The notes below the pieces were generated by a model. That model was not told the DNA's origin, searched no databases, and was given only the letters and a program-made list of their open reading frames with translations. Positions 23,714 to 34,509 of a DNA stretch of 64,000 nt are shown one piece after another. The position numbers were made by a program, and so were the translations under genes. The DNA comes from Theocolax elegans (Eukaryota > Arthropoda > Insecta > Hymenoptera > Cerocephalidae): contig CM047430.1 of the NCBI GenBank assembly GCA_026168455.1, positions 3,124,869 through 3,188,868 on the forward strand, in the 5' to 3' direction. Every line of letters begins with the position of its first letter. Within the stretch, counting starts at the first letter, position 1.

Positions 23714-23715
<2 letters not shown>

Positions 23716-24971
23716 GCTATTTCACGTCAAGTGGTACGATGAAAATTTTAAATCGCTCCAAAATTTGAATTCAGGCTGGAAATATCTTTCAGAAGATAGA
23801 AAAAAATTTTTAGATGTTAAAAATAATTTGCCTAAGAGTTATTCCACCATGAAAAATGGAAATTTTTCAATTTTTTAGAAAAATTTCTATTTTCAAAGCC
23901 ATTTATCTCAAAATCTATTGATTTTTTTGAAAAAACATTAAAAACAACTTTTGTTCAAAATAATCTTTAGAACTTATCTACCTGGGTTAGAATTCTTAAT
24001 TTTAAAATCTCGAAGAGATAGAACACCCGGAAATATTGATTATCAAAGAAAGGCGACCACGCCACAATCGATTTTGATCTATCACCGCTCAAAAGATCGC
24101 CTTTTTCGTGAGCTTTCGAATGGCTTGGGTTAGATTATTGGCCAAGACCGCTGGTGTAAGTTATGCCTCATAAACCTCATAAAATCACTAATTTTCACGT
24201 ATTTTAGGACATAACTTACACCAGCGGTCTTGGCCAATAATCTAACCCAAGCCATTCGAGAGCTCTAAAAAAATACGAGCTTTTGAGCGGTGATAGATCA
24301 AAATCGATTGTGGCGTGGTTGCCTTTCTTTGATAATCAATATTTCCAGGTGTTCTATCTCTTCGAGATTTTAAAATTAAGAATTGTAACCCAGGTAGTTA
24401 AGTTCTAAGGATTATTTTGAACAAAAGTTGTTTTTAATGTTTTTTCAAAAAAATCAATAGATTTTGAGATAAATGCCCTAAAATACATGAAAATGAGTGA
24501 TTTTATGAGGTTTATGGGGTATAACTTACACCAACGGTCTTGGCCAATAATCTAACCACCGCCATTCGAAAGCTCGCGAAAAATGTGATCTTTTGAGCGG
24601 TGTTAGATCAAAATCGATTGTGGCGTGGTCGCCTTTTTTTGATATTCAATATTTCCGGGCGTTATATTTCTTCGAGATTTTAAAATTAAGAATTCTAACC
24701 CAGGTCGATAAGTTCTAAACATTATTTTGAACAAAAGTTGTTTTTAATGTTTTTTCAAAAAAATCGATAGATTTTGAGATAAATGGCTTTGAAAATAGAA
24801 ATTTTTCTAAAAAATTGAAAAATTTCCATTTTTCATGGTGGAATAACTCTTAGGCAAATTATTTTTAACATCTAAAAATTTTTTTCTATCTTCTGAAAGA
24901 TATTTCCACCCTGAATTCAAATTTTGGAGCGATTTAAAATTTTCATCGTACCACTTGACGTGAAATAGCCC
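23714..24971. mobile_element. Foldback element with long inverted repeats, ends GGGCTATTTCACGTCAAGTG
   Basis: The ends are GGGCTATTTCACGTCAAGTG at 23714 and the exact reverse complement finishing at 24971. TA lies on both sides, so the target is probably TA. The two arms of about 480 bp are near-identical in reverse complement. Between them is an extra inverted unit around 24180-24520 built from the same arm sequence (CCAAGACCGCTGGTGTAAGT and its complement). Small open frames such as 23951-24133 are parts of the arms and have no recognisable product. A truncated second copy lies at 28247-29008. Superfamily unknown. Confidence 0.8.
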
Positions 24972-24984
24972 ATATATATATTTT

Positions 24985-25182
24985 ATTATTTTAACGTCGC
25001 TCTTTTTATGCTCCCAAACCGGTGCTAATCAGCGACGGAGGTCATACGATGTCTTGGTGAAGAAAGCACTTGTTGAAAATACATTCGCCAGTTGTGCTTG
25101 TATCAATCGGCCGGGGCCGGGAATCGAACCTGGGACCTCCAGATTACGAGCCCGACGCCCTACCCATCGAGCCATCGCAAAC
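24985..25182 (-). mobile_element. tRNA-derived SINE (minus strand)
   Basis: Read on the minus strand, the head has an A-box-like TGGCTCGATGGG (25163-25174). A tRNA-like anticodon arm with CTCGTAA in the loop follows, then a perfect B box GGTTCGATTCC (25120-25130). These are RNA polymerase III promoter elements. The stems pair only weakly and a non-tRNA body of about 100 bp follows, so a SINE is more likely than a functional tRNA gene. Confidence 0.7.
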
Positions 25183-25404
25183 CTCTAAATTTATATTTCT
25201 TTATAAAAATAAAATTCATATGTAATCAATATCCGAGTACGAGTTTAATTATTGATTACCGGCACGTTATTCCCGTTATCCCGAATACCGCCCTCTCCGT
25301 TTCAGGAGCGGCCGAGGTAAACTTACCGCGGATTTATCCCTTTTATTCGCGGTCCTTTTCAGCTCACAACGTTTTAGCTGTACAAAGTCGCGAGATCGAC
25401 AAGT

Positions 25405-26365
25405 GATCTTGAGAGTGATCGTGAGAAAGTGGGGAATAAAGCTCTCAGGGGACGGGAGCGAAAGCATTAACAGCTTCTTAGAGCGCGTGGATGACTGCAG
25501 AGTCCTAGCAAACATGACGCAGGATGAAGTCCTTCCTTCACTTTCGCAGTTGCTGGTGGAAGACGCCGCAAGGTGGTACCGCAACAACAAAGGGAAGTGG
25601 AGGAATTGGGACGAATTCACGTGCTCAATCAAACGCTGGTACGGAGCCAGCGAAACTTACCAAGAGTAGCTGATCCTGGAATGCACCTCACGTACTCAGG
25701 GCGAAGACGAACCGGTACGTGAGTACATGAATTGTATGATAGGCATGCTACAAGAGCTCGTCCCCAAGCCTAGCGAGAGAAACCAGGTAGATCACCTCTA
25801 CCGAAACATGCTGCCAAGAATCCAGCGCAGGTTCAAGCGAATCGAGGCGCAGACGATCGACCAGCTGTTTGACTTGGCCCGCGAAGTGGAGAGGCTGCAA
25901 GAGCGCGAAAAGCTCTACAAACCACCTCCAATGGAAGGGGAGCTGGTGCGGACGGAGTTCGCGTATAAGGCCAAGAAGAAGTCAGAGAAGGTTCCTCCGA
26001 AGGCAAAGTTAGCTGCGGTGGAATCCGAGAAATCCACCACCGGCAAGAATCTGGTGGAGCTGGACGCGATTCTCACCCAGCTAAAGAAGCTGCTACCAAG
26101 TGAGAACGGGATCGCCGGGAGTAGCAAACCAGGAAGTCCCAAGAGTGGACGGCGGTTTGCTCAGAATAAGAAACCGTCGAACCGGCCCGGAGAGCAGAGG
26201 GGCCAATATGAGAAGCCCCACGGTGGAAAGAGCGCGGAAGGAGGGCCAAGCAGGACGCCTTTCGATCCGAGCAAACCGATTTCCTGTAATGGGTGCGGTA
26301 AGCTTGCGTATTTCCGCCGCCATTGCCCTGACTGCAATAAGGGAAACGCCTCCAGGAGCGGCTAA
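25405..26365 (+). pseudogene. Gypsy gag with CCHC-type zinc knuckle (one stop)
   Basis: Gag of the element that extends to 28245. The capsid-like part (25403-25669) carries INSFLERVDDCRVLANMTQD and ARWYRNNKGKWRNWDEF, typical of arthropod gypsy gag. A TAG at 25667 interrupts the frame, and the same frame resumes with a REYMNCMIGMLQELV segment and LYRNMLPRIQRRFKRIEAQT. A Lys/Pro/Ser-rich basic tail leads to the knuckle CNGCGKLAYFRRHCPDC near 26286-26336. There Tyr replaces the usual Gly-His pattern before the histidine. The N-terminus seems missing: the leader runs straight into mid-capsid sequence. Confidence 0.8.
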
Positions 26366-26406
26366 ACGGGACTCAGGCCGAACCCGAGGGCCAGAGAGTC
26401 CCCGAG

Positions 26407-27171
26407 ATGCCCAGAACCTCGGGCCCACGGAATGAACGAGACCGCGCGGAGCTCATCCGCGGCGGAATAGACTCGATGAAGCCAGAGGAGCATAGAAAGG
26501 GAATCGATTCCCAAGATTCTATTCCTCAAAGTCAGCAGGAGCCACACCGGAGCTACCGTCCAGAGGACGAAACGCGCTGGTGGCTCCAAGCGGAAATTGG
26601 TGATTTCCGGATCAGAGCCCTGTATGATCCAGGAGTTTCGACGACGGTAATGGGGTCTAATGGCCTCACAATCGCTACCGCCCTGGGAAAATCGCTCTCT
26701 ATCGAAAACGCGGGGAGAGTGAAATTGGCTGATGGACATGCACAACCACTGAGTGGGCACGTAATGTTGCCTTTCACCATCGGTGGTGAGACCAAGGAGC
26801 TCAGGGTTGCCATTATGCCAAATCTGGACGCGGAATGTTACGTAGGAGTCAATTTCGTACGTGCATTTCGTGCCGTTCTAGACCCAGACGCTGATCAGCT
26901 GTTCCTCATAAGCAGCAAAGCCCACGTCCAGTTAGAGATAGCTAGCTTGGACGGGGGTACGGCTTCCTTGTCGTCAGCAGGGGTTGCTGACGTAACCGAC
27001 AGTCAGGGCGAGAAATTGCGTCAGCTGTTGGACCGAGTTCTATCCAACACCATGCCAAAGATTAGTCGATCTCACGACGTCGAGCACACAATCGACGTAG
27101 GATCAGCCAAGCCGATCAAGCAGCGGTACTACCCGGTCTCGGACAAAATCGAAGAAAAAGTGCACCGCTAA
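26407..27171 (+). pseudogene. Gypsy pol: aspartic protease region
   Basis: 254 codons open, from a gag-pol linker into the retropepsin domain and the start of the reverse transcriptase. The active-site motif, normally DSG or DTG, reads YDPGVSTTVMG near 26620-26652. Ser/Thr is therefore replaced by Pro and the enzyme is likely dead. The second hallmark, YVGVNFVRAFRAVLDPD, is present near 26839-26889. The frame then runs into KPIKQRYYPVSDKIEEKVHR and stops at 27171, just inside the reverse transcriptase. It overlaps the end of gag in another frame, as usual for gypsy elements. Confidence 0.8.
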
Positions 27172-28245
27172 GTGAAGGAGATACTTGACTCCGGGGTCAT
27201 TGAGCCCTCGACCAGCGGATGTCCAGCCCGGTGGTGATGGCGAGAAAGGATGACAATTCTAGACGGTTTTATATCGACTTCAGGAAAGTCAACGCTTTAA
27301 CAAAATTGCGATATACTGGGCAAACTAAGAGAGGCTCGCTATATCTCCACTCTCGACATGAATTGCGCCTATCATCAGATACCGTTGCAAGTCGAGTCGC
27401 GCCCTATTACTGCTTTCACAGTTCCCGGATTGGGACTGTTTCAGTTCACGAGGATGCCGTACGGATTGGCATACGCGGGGGCGACCTTTCAACGGATGAT
27501 AGACCAAGTCGTAGGACCAGACCTGGCGCCGCACGCTTATGCTTATATTGATGATATTATCGTCGTGTCGGAGACATTCGAGGATCATAAGCGTTATCTA
27601 GAGGAAGTCCTTAAAAGACTGGCAGAAGCTGGACTTTCAATAAACCGGGATAAGTACGTTTTTTGTAAGTCTGAGGTTAAGTATCTTGGCGTACTGGTAA
27701 ACCGTGATGGAGTACGTCCCGATCCCGCCAAAATAGAGCCGATAAAAGAGTATCCAGCTCCGAAAACATTAAACAGTTTCGCCGTTTCCTCGATATGGCT
27801 TCTTGCCATAGGCGATTTATGCCGGATTACGCGACAATTGCAGAACCCTTGACGCGTTTAACCAAGAAGAACCAGCGGTATGCATGGCTTGATGAGCAAG
27901 AGCAAGCCTTCCAACATATCAAGGCCGTCTTAATGATAGCACCGATTCTGCAGCGTCCTGTCCCAAATGGGCAGTATATACTGCAGACAGACGCCAGTGA
28001 CACCGGTATAGGGGCTGTGCTACTCCAACTCGTGGATGGAGACGAAACAGTTTTGGAGTACGCAAGTCGGATCTTGTCCCCAGCCGAGAGGAATTACTGT
28101 GTCACCGAACGAGAATGTTTAGCCGTTGTCTGGGCAATAAAGAAGTTCAAGCAGTATATAGAAGGTTACGAGTTTTGAATCGTAACCGACCACAACAGTT
28201 TGCGTTGGCTCTGCAATATGCGCAACCCAACGAGTCGTCTCGCAA
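27172..28245 (+). pseudogene. Gypsy pol: reverse transcriptase and RNase H, truncated
   Basis: Continuation of the protease frame after a stop, then through several frames. Visible parts are VKEILDSGVIEPSTSGCPA (27172), RRFYIDFRKVNALT (near 27270), LDMNCAYHQIPLQ (near 27355), FQFTRMPYGLAYAGATFQRM, the catalytic YIDDIIV near 27545, and FCKSEVKYLGVLVNRDGVRP. RNase H then follows from about 27980 (LQTDASDTGIGAVLLQ, TERECLAVVWAIKKFKQYIE). At 28180 a stop interrupts before VTDHNSLRWL. The sequence is cut at about 28245 by a foldback element, so integrase is absent. Confidence 0.85.
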
Positions 28246-28246
28246 G

Positions 28247-29008
28247 ATGACTTTGATTTGACTTTTGATTTTTTTGAAAAAACGTTACAAACAACTTTTG
28301 TTTAAAATAATCTTTACAACATATCTACCCTGGTTACAATTCTTAATTTTAAAATCTCGGAGAGATAGAACACCTGGAAATATTGATTATCAAAGAAAGG
28401 CAACCACGCCACAATCGATTTTGATCTATCACCGCTCAAAAGCTCGTATTTTTTGAGAGCTCTCGAATGGCTTGGGTTAGATTATTGGCCAAGACCGCTG
28501 GTGTAAGTTATGTCCTAAAATACGTGAAAATTAGTGATTTTATGAGGTTTATGAGGCATAACTTACACCAGCGGTCTTGGCCAATAATCTAACCCAAGCC
28601 ATTCGAAAGCTCACGAAAAAGGCGATCTTTTGAGCGGTGATAGATCAAAATCGATTGTGGCGTGGTCGCCTTTCTTTGATAATCAATATTTCCGGGTGTT
28701 CTATCTCTTCGAGATTTTAAAATTAAGAATTCTAACCCAGGTAGATAAGTTCTAAAGATTATTTTGAACAAAAGTTGTTTTTAATGTTTTTTCAAAAAAA
28801 TCAATAGATTTTGAGATAAATGGCTTTGAAAATAGAAATTTATCTAAAAAATTGAAAATTTTCCATTTTTCATTGTCGAATAACTCTTAGGCAAATTATT
28901 TTTAACACCTAAAATTTTTTTTCTATCTTCTGGAAGATGTTTCCAGCCTGTTCTCAAATTATGGAGCCATTTAAAATTTTCAACGAACCACTTGACGTGA
29001 AATAGCCC
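28247..29008. mobile_element. Truncated second copy of the foldback element
   Basis: It matches the right two thirds of the element at 23714-24971 and ends with CACTTGACGTGAAATAGCCC at 29008 before a TA tract. It includes the inner palindrome built on CCAAGACCGCTGGTGTAAGT. The left arm is missing, so it starts in mid-arm where it truncates the gypsy RNase H. Confidence 0.8.
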
Positions 29009-29659
29009 ATATATATATATATATTTGGGTACTTAAGGTATATTCTTTACGGCTATCTATACGCTTGTAATATTCGTAAAGGCGAACCTGATATTTTAAG
29101 TTATTTCAATTACTGAACCAACCGTTTTCTCTTACAACAATTATTATTTGGAACTGCAATTAATTTATAATAATTATTCTTTGCATTGCATTCTATTTGC
29201 AATATTTATGGTTTGAATTGCAATTTATTGACAATAATTCATGTTTTCAATGGCAACAATTTTTAATTTAATCTGCATTTATTTATAATAATTCTTATTT
29301 CGATTATTAATTATTAATGTTTATAATAAAATAACCTTGTATATATTTCATTCTATAATTTGTTAACGTGTTCGCCGTACAATTGTTTATTTAATCAAAA
29401 TTAAAATCGTTATTTGACTTAAATAATTTTATGCAATTGTTAATAAAATAGTGTAATTTTATGTGTGTTTTTGCCCATTAAAAAACTATAAGAATTTAGT
29501 TACACATGTTCATTTGAAAGAAAACAGCATATTATGATGTTAACAAATTTAAATAAATAATGCATGATTAATACGAATAAAAAAATATATTGTTTTATAA
29601 TCCCACATTATATCCTACATCTCTACTCTCAAAATATCTTCGCTCGCTACTCCCGGAGA
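29009..29659. other. AT-rich sequence, nothing recognised
   Basis: No gene or inverted repeat could be supported. Confidence 0.4.
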
Positions 29660-31394
29660 CGTAAGGCTAGTCCTAGTCAAACAAGAGCGAAAGGAACGTG
29701 AATGGTTTAATAATCATTTGCCTTCTTGTAACATTTTTTATGGTAGTTCGTACAAGTCCGGACGTGACAGCGTGAGTGAATTCGAACAAAACTTGTTGTA
29801 CGGTAAAGCAGAATAAATAAGAAACGTAATGCGTGACCAATAGCGCAAATAAATAATGTACGCCAATACGAAGGTATCGAAACCAATGATGAAATCCTTC
29901 ACCTTCTGATACGCGTAACAATACAAGTGAGAGAATCTTAGGGATTGTACTTCATGTAATTAACAATTCAATTATTTCGTTAAAACCAGATTTATTTTAC
30001 GTGACTGAATAATTGATATACAATACTTGATCACTACGGGTGATCCACCGTTACTAATATTATATTATAAAATTACCTGGTTTTCCGACTCCGTTATGAC
30101 TAATGACTTCACTGAGATTGACCCGACCTTCTAATTACCGAGGGAAATTGCGGTATTAATTCTACCATTCTCGCGAGATGAAAACGTTAAACGAACCTAT
30201 AAGTCAAATACAATTAACTACTAACAGTGCCTGATATCGACCGGAACCGAAGATTACTAACGAATAGCTCTATAAGTCCGCGTCACATGTTGAAAATGGC
30301 GGTACGGTTATGCGACGCGCAAGAAATCCCCGGCTTCTCCTTTGATACGTGTAACGGGGTACGATCTCTCACGTAGGTAGGGGAACAGGGATCGGTTGCT
30401 ACGGCACTGCCTTGTTACACTCCCTAGGCGGTGTCCCGAAAGTGCGCGGCGGATTCAAATCAGCGAACCCCGCGCACGACCTACCGTTGCGATGTCCGTT
30501 AACAACTACGATCACTTGCCGATCTCGCGTCTCTGTACAGCTTTAACGTCGTGAGCTGAAAAGGACCGCGAATGGAAGGAATGAATTCCCGGTAAATTTA
30601 TCTCGACCGCTCCTGGAACGGAGAGAGCGGTATTCGGGATAACAGGAATAACACACGCCGGTAATTACTGATTCAACTTGTAGTCGGTTATTAATTTAAT
30701 ATGAATCTTATTTATTTAAAAAGAAATATAAACTGAATTTTACAATGAATAAAAAAGAAAAAATAACGAAATTATAAAAGTCGTATAGGTCGCGTGAGGT
30801 CTCGCGACGAGGTGTAACCACCGAGGTTACTCGCACTTTCTCTCTCTCGTGCGCGTACGCAATCGCCCGTTGGCTTCCATGTCGTCGCGCGCAGGCGAGA
30901 TTAGACGATCCCTAGCTTAACGGTATATCATCGTAAAGGGAGAGTCTTTACGGCTTCGGCGGCTCGCGAATGCTGCACCACGTACCTTTCTTCTTCCCGT
31001 CGATGCGCTTGGTTTCGCTAGTTTTCCCCTCTCCGTCGGGCTCTCGCGCGCGGCAAGTTCGCCGTCCTCGCAGGTTCCTGGGGAGTCGTGGAAGCCGTGT
31101 ATTGGACACCAGCACGCTCACTCCACAAATTCACACACACTTTGCGGCGCGAACTCCAGAACTCGGGTAAGAATACCTATAATCACTATTTCACTCTTGC
31201 CACGACTTGGCAAGGAAGGTGTTACCGGCTCGCAGAAACTCTCTCTCTACTCTCCTCAGCAAGCTTGCGCGTCGGACCATCATTAGTCCTTATGCGGCTT
31301 GCGCGCGGGCTTTCCCGATCACCTACGAGCTTTTCCGATCGTCACTCGCGCTCTTTATATTCATACGCTTAAGAGTATGTAGCTTACCTTTACA
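29660..31394 (-). mobile_element. Inverted copy of the gypsy LTR and leader seen at 23150-25400
   Basis: The LTR runs on the minus strand from TGTAAAGG at 31394 down to about 30530 and matches 23150-23660 plus 25190-25400. Leader-like sequence follows towards 29660. Two overlapping minus-strand frames (29673-29921, 29738-29926) are open and hydrophobic in part, but no family was recognised. No polypurine tract lies outside the LTR at 31395, so it is read as the 5' LTR of a truncated minus-strand copy. Confidence 0.7.
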
Positions 31395-31674
31395 TACGAT
31401 ATAAATGATTGTAGTGGCCGTGCTGCTAACTTACCGCAGTAGGAAAATCTCCTTCTTTGATGAACTGGTCATCTATATTGTCTATTTAACAATTTATGTG
31501 GAAACTGTGAAATGAAATATGGGATAGCAACGGGTGTAATATTCAAATAAATGGACCGGCTACGAATGGCGATCGGGACTCGCAGGATTCCGAACGTCCT
31601 CGTATTTCGTCGTAGCGCGGCGCTAATTGTCGTCTTTTTCCTTATTTCTTTAACCAATAATATCTCTTAGATTT

Positions 31675-31901
31675 TGTTAAAATATGCAGCTTAACATGCT
31701 ACTGCAGAGCACTCTATAGTTATATGCAATCGTCGTCGCTGTGAGCAGCGCCTTCTGTACCGTGCGTTAGAGAGCGTTCAGTTCGTATCCGGCTTTTGCC
31801 GACTACAGACGGTTGTACTACCGGTTTACTTTTGATTAAAGATTTCTTTACGTTTTATATTTATTTTGGTGTTTATTATCACACCTACCTGAATCCCAAC
31901 A
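31675..31901 (+). repeat. Copia 5' LTR
   Basis: Begins TGTTAAAATATGCAGC and ends CCTGAATCCCAACA; followed by the GGTTATGGGCAC primer-binding site. Confidence 0.9.
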
Positions 31902-33158
31902 GGTTATGGGCACAAACGCTTCCACTCCGCAAAATAGAAGGAAGAAAAACGTGAAGTGTTTGAGCGGAACAGCGAGACAGAGGGAAGCGATTTCCAGGAA
32001 ACCTCTATTGAAAAGCATGGAGGGTAAGATTTGAGATACACGAAGTAAGTAATTTGATTATCTAATTATGAAAATTACAAACTTAAAAGTCAAGCTAAAT
32101 TATTACTATATATTGACCGGTTAAATAGTTAATTAATGATCAAATTAGAAAAGGATTTTAGTTTGTTTAATTAAAAAAAAACAACGAAAGAGAATAAAAC
32201 TGTTAAATTTTAGACTCGGTGAATAGATTGGTAGATACGTATAAACTAGATTTCCGAGAAAAGGCGGGAAATAGATTTTTCATTTCCGGCGGTCATTTTC
32301 TTTCAAAAGTAACGGTTAGTTACAGCGCGGAGCCGAGTGTACCAACCGAAAAGCGCGCGCGTACGGAAAAGTAAGACGGGAGGCTTGAGTGAGTCGAGTA
32401 GCTGTGGAGGGGGAGATGTCCGCCGTCTCGTTACAGTCTTCTCGCTCGCCTTCAATAATCACGGCGCGAGAGTTGTGCACGTCTCGCACAACCAAGACCG
32501 AGAAAGGGAGAACGATGCTAGAGTGAGGTCTGGTTGACCTAACCTAACCTTATCTGTTGTGTACCGTAAATTCAAGCGTGCGCACGCGAACTTTGTTCAA
32601 GATTTTCGTTCACTATTACAGGTAGAGGTGGGTCTTTATAGACGGTGTATGCGTAAAATATTCGCATAAGTAAGGTTTGAAATGTTAACCTCAAATGCAA
32701 CTGGTGAAGGTTTAAAATAGTAACCTCAAGCGAGACTGGAAGTTTGAAATGAGAACTACAATAGTGACTGAAGGGTTTGAAAGAATAAGCTCAAAGAAAT
32801 GTAACAAAGTTTCGAAACTTAAATTTTTCTATTTGACTGTTTAAAAGTTTGAAACAGTAACTTGATTTTTTTAATATTTAAAAGTTTGAAACATTAACTT
32901 AATTTTTCAGGGTTTAAAAGTTAAAAATATTGATTTAATTTTTGACTGTCCAATAGTTTAAAATAATAAATTTAGATTTGTCTGACAAAAAGTTTGAAAT
33001 AGTAACTTCGAATAAGATTTGTTAAAAATTTAGATAATCTATCATAATTATGAGAGAATGGAGACGACTTATGGATTCTGGCCAAGCACATAAGACCAGT
33101 GTACATTTAATCAGAACATTTGACGGCAGACTGTTCTTCGCCCCAACGCCTTTAAAGT
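31902..33158 (+). other. Copia leader with diverged tandem repeats
   Basis: A non-coding stretch of 1.26 kb follows the primer-binding site. Within 32660-33020 the phrase AGTTTGAAATAGTAACTT recurs in diverged form at least six times at roughly 50-bp spacing. A (CCTAA)-like ACCTAACCTAACCT lies near 32539. The leader is long for copia, so an unrecognised insertion may be present. Confidence 0.5.
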
Positions 33159-34509
33159 TGTAACGGAGTGAATCTTTGCCGGGGCCTTGCTCAGATTCCA
33201 GGATTCGGTCAGGAAGGAACTTGAAATAATTATATCGTAATTTAATTGTAGGACTAACTATATATATATATTTACAAAGCTATGTTATGTACAAAATAAA
33301 AGAATAAATGGGATCGCCGTTTCCCCTGCTGGTTGGGATGTGAACTTAGTTAATCTTGAATCAAACCAATAAAAAATACTTAGTACTACGCGACTTACAA
33401 ACTTTACAATGCTACCTTATGACTAGTTTCCTAAACGGACGCAACTAACGGTTATCGTGTATGCTCGCGCGGAAATACGGTCCGGGCTAATACGTATGTT
33501 CACGAGGATACGGTCGGGATAGTCTACGTGTGCTCACGAAGACACGGTCGGGATAATCTACGTGTGCTCACGAGGGTGCGGTCGGGATAATCTACGTGTG
33601 CTCACGAAGATACGGTCGGGATAATCCACGTGTGCTCACGAGGATACGGTCGGGAGAACCCACGTGTGCTCACGAGGGTGCGGTCGGGATAATCTACGTG
33701 TACTCACGAAGATACGGTCGGGATAATCCACGTGTGCTCACGAGGATACGGTCGGCATAACCCACGTGTGCTCACGAGGGTGCGGTCGGGATAATCTACG
33801 TGTGCTCACGAAGATACGGTCGGGATAATCCACGTGTGCTCACGAGGATACGGTCAGGATAATCTACGTGTGCTCACGAAGATACGGTCGGGATAGCCCA
33901 CGTGTGCTCACGAGGGTGCGGTCGAGATAATCTACGTGTGCTCACGAAGATACGGTCGGGATAATCCACGTGTGCTCACGAGGATACGGTCAGGATAACC
34001 CACGTGTGCTCACGAGGGTGCGGTCGGGATAATCCACGTGTGCTCACGAGGATACGGACAGGATTAGACACCACGTGTGCTCACGAGGTGCCTACGGTAG
34101 GATGCGGTATATGGTAACTCGTGTTTACGAACGTGTGCTCACGAACGTATCCATGGGCGCCTGCACCAGGGTTAGGATTCAGTCTGGCCGTGTGCTCACG
34201 ACCAGCTTCCTCCGGCCCCCTGACCCAGACTGGTTACGGCGGTTCTCGGCGCGCCTTATATACCCGATCTGCGAGAGCGCGCATGCGCAGAACGCGGTTG
34301 CCCCACTCCGAACGAGGTCAATGAACTGGCCAATAGGCGCAGTAGTGGGGAAGCGGTCAATGACCCTAATCTATTTATAACGGCACGTGTTAGTCGCGAA
34401 GCTATCTTACAATACTACGAGTCTTAAACCTAATGACTAATTATACTTGTTAACTTAATAATTATTATGCTAAATGATTAATTAGCGCGTGCAATTATTG
34501 CGCGTCGCA
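33159..34509 (-). repeat. LTR of the non-autonomous element, left copy
   Basis: It is 1351 bp and contains a minisatellite of about 17 units of 34 bp at roughly 33495-34070 (core CACGTGTGCTCACGAGGAT). TATATAC near 34257 may be promoter-related. Confidence 0.9.
33495..34070. repeat. 34-bp minisatellite within the LTR
   Basis: About 17 units. Variants alternate GAGGGTGCGG, GAAGATACGG and GAGGATACGG before TCGGGATAAT, suggesting a higher-order repeat of two or three units. The same array is at about 36190-36765 in the other LTR. Confidence 0.9.

Larger units (their letters stand above)
23150..25400 (+). mobile_element. LTR and leader of a gypsy element, interrupted by two insertions
   Basis: The LTR starts TGTAAAGGTAAGCTAC at 23150. 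Reverse-complement comparison with 30530-31394 shows the same sequence there without interruption. Here it is broken between about 23670 and 25190 by a TA microsatellite, a foldback element and a SINE, and resumes with TTTATATTTCTTTATAAA. The shared leader ends near AGATCGACAAGTGATC at 25405. The exact LTR 3' end and primer-binding site could not be fixed. Confidence 0.7.

Noticed and set aside
25110..25180. Functional tRNA-Thr-like gene on the minus strand
   Set aside because: The anticodon stem pairs only with wobble pairs, and a SINE-like body follows instead of a terminator.
32539..32552. Telomeric (TTAGG)n-type repeat
   Set aside because: Only two and a half units, far too short to be telomeric.
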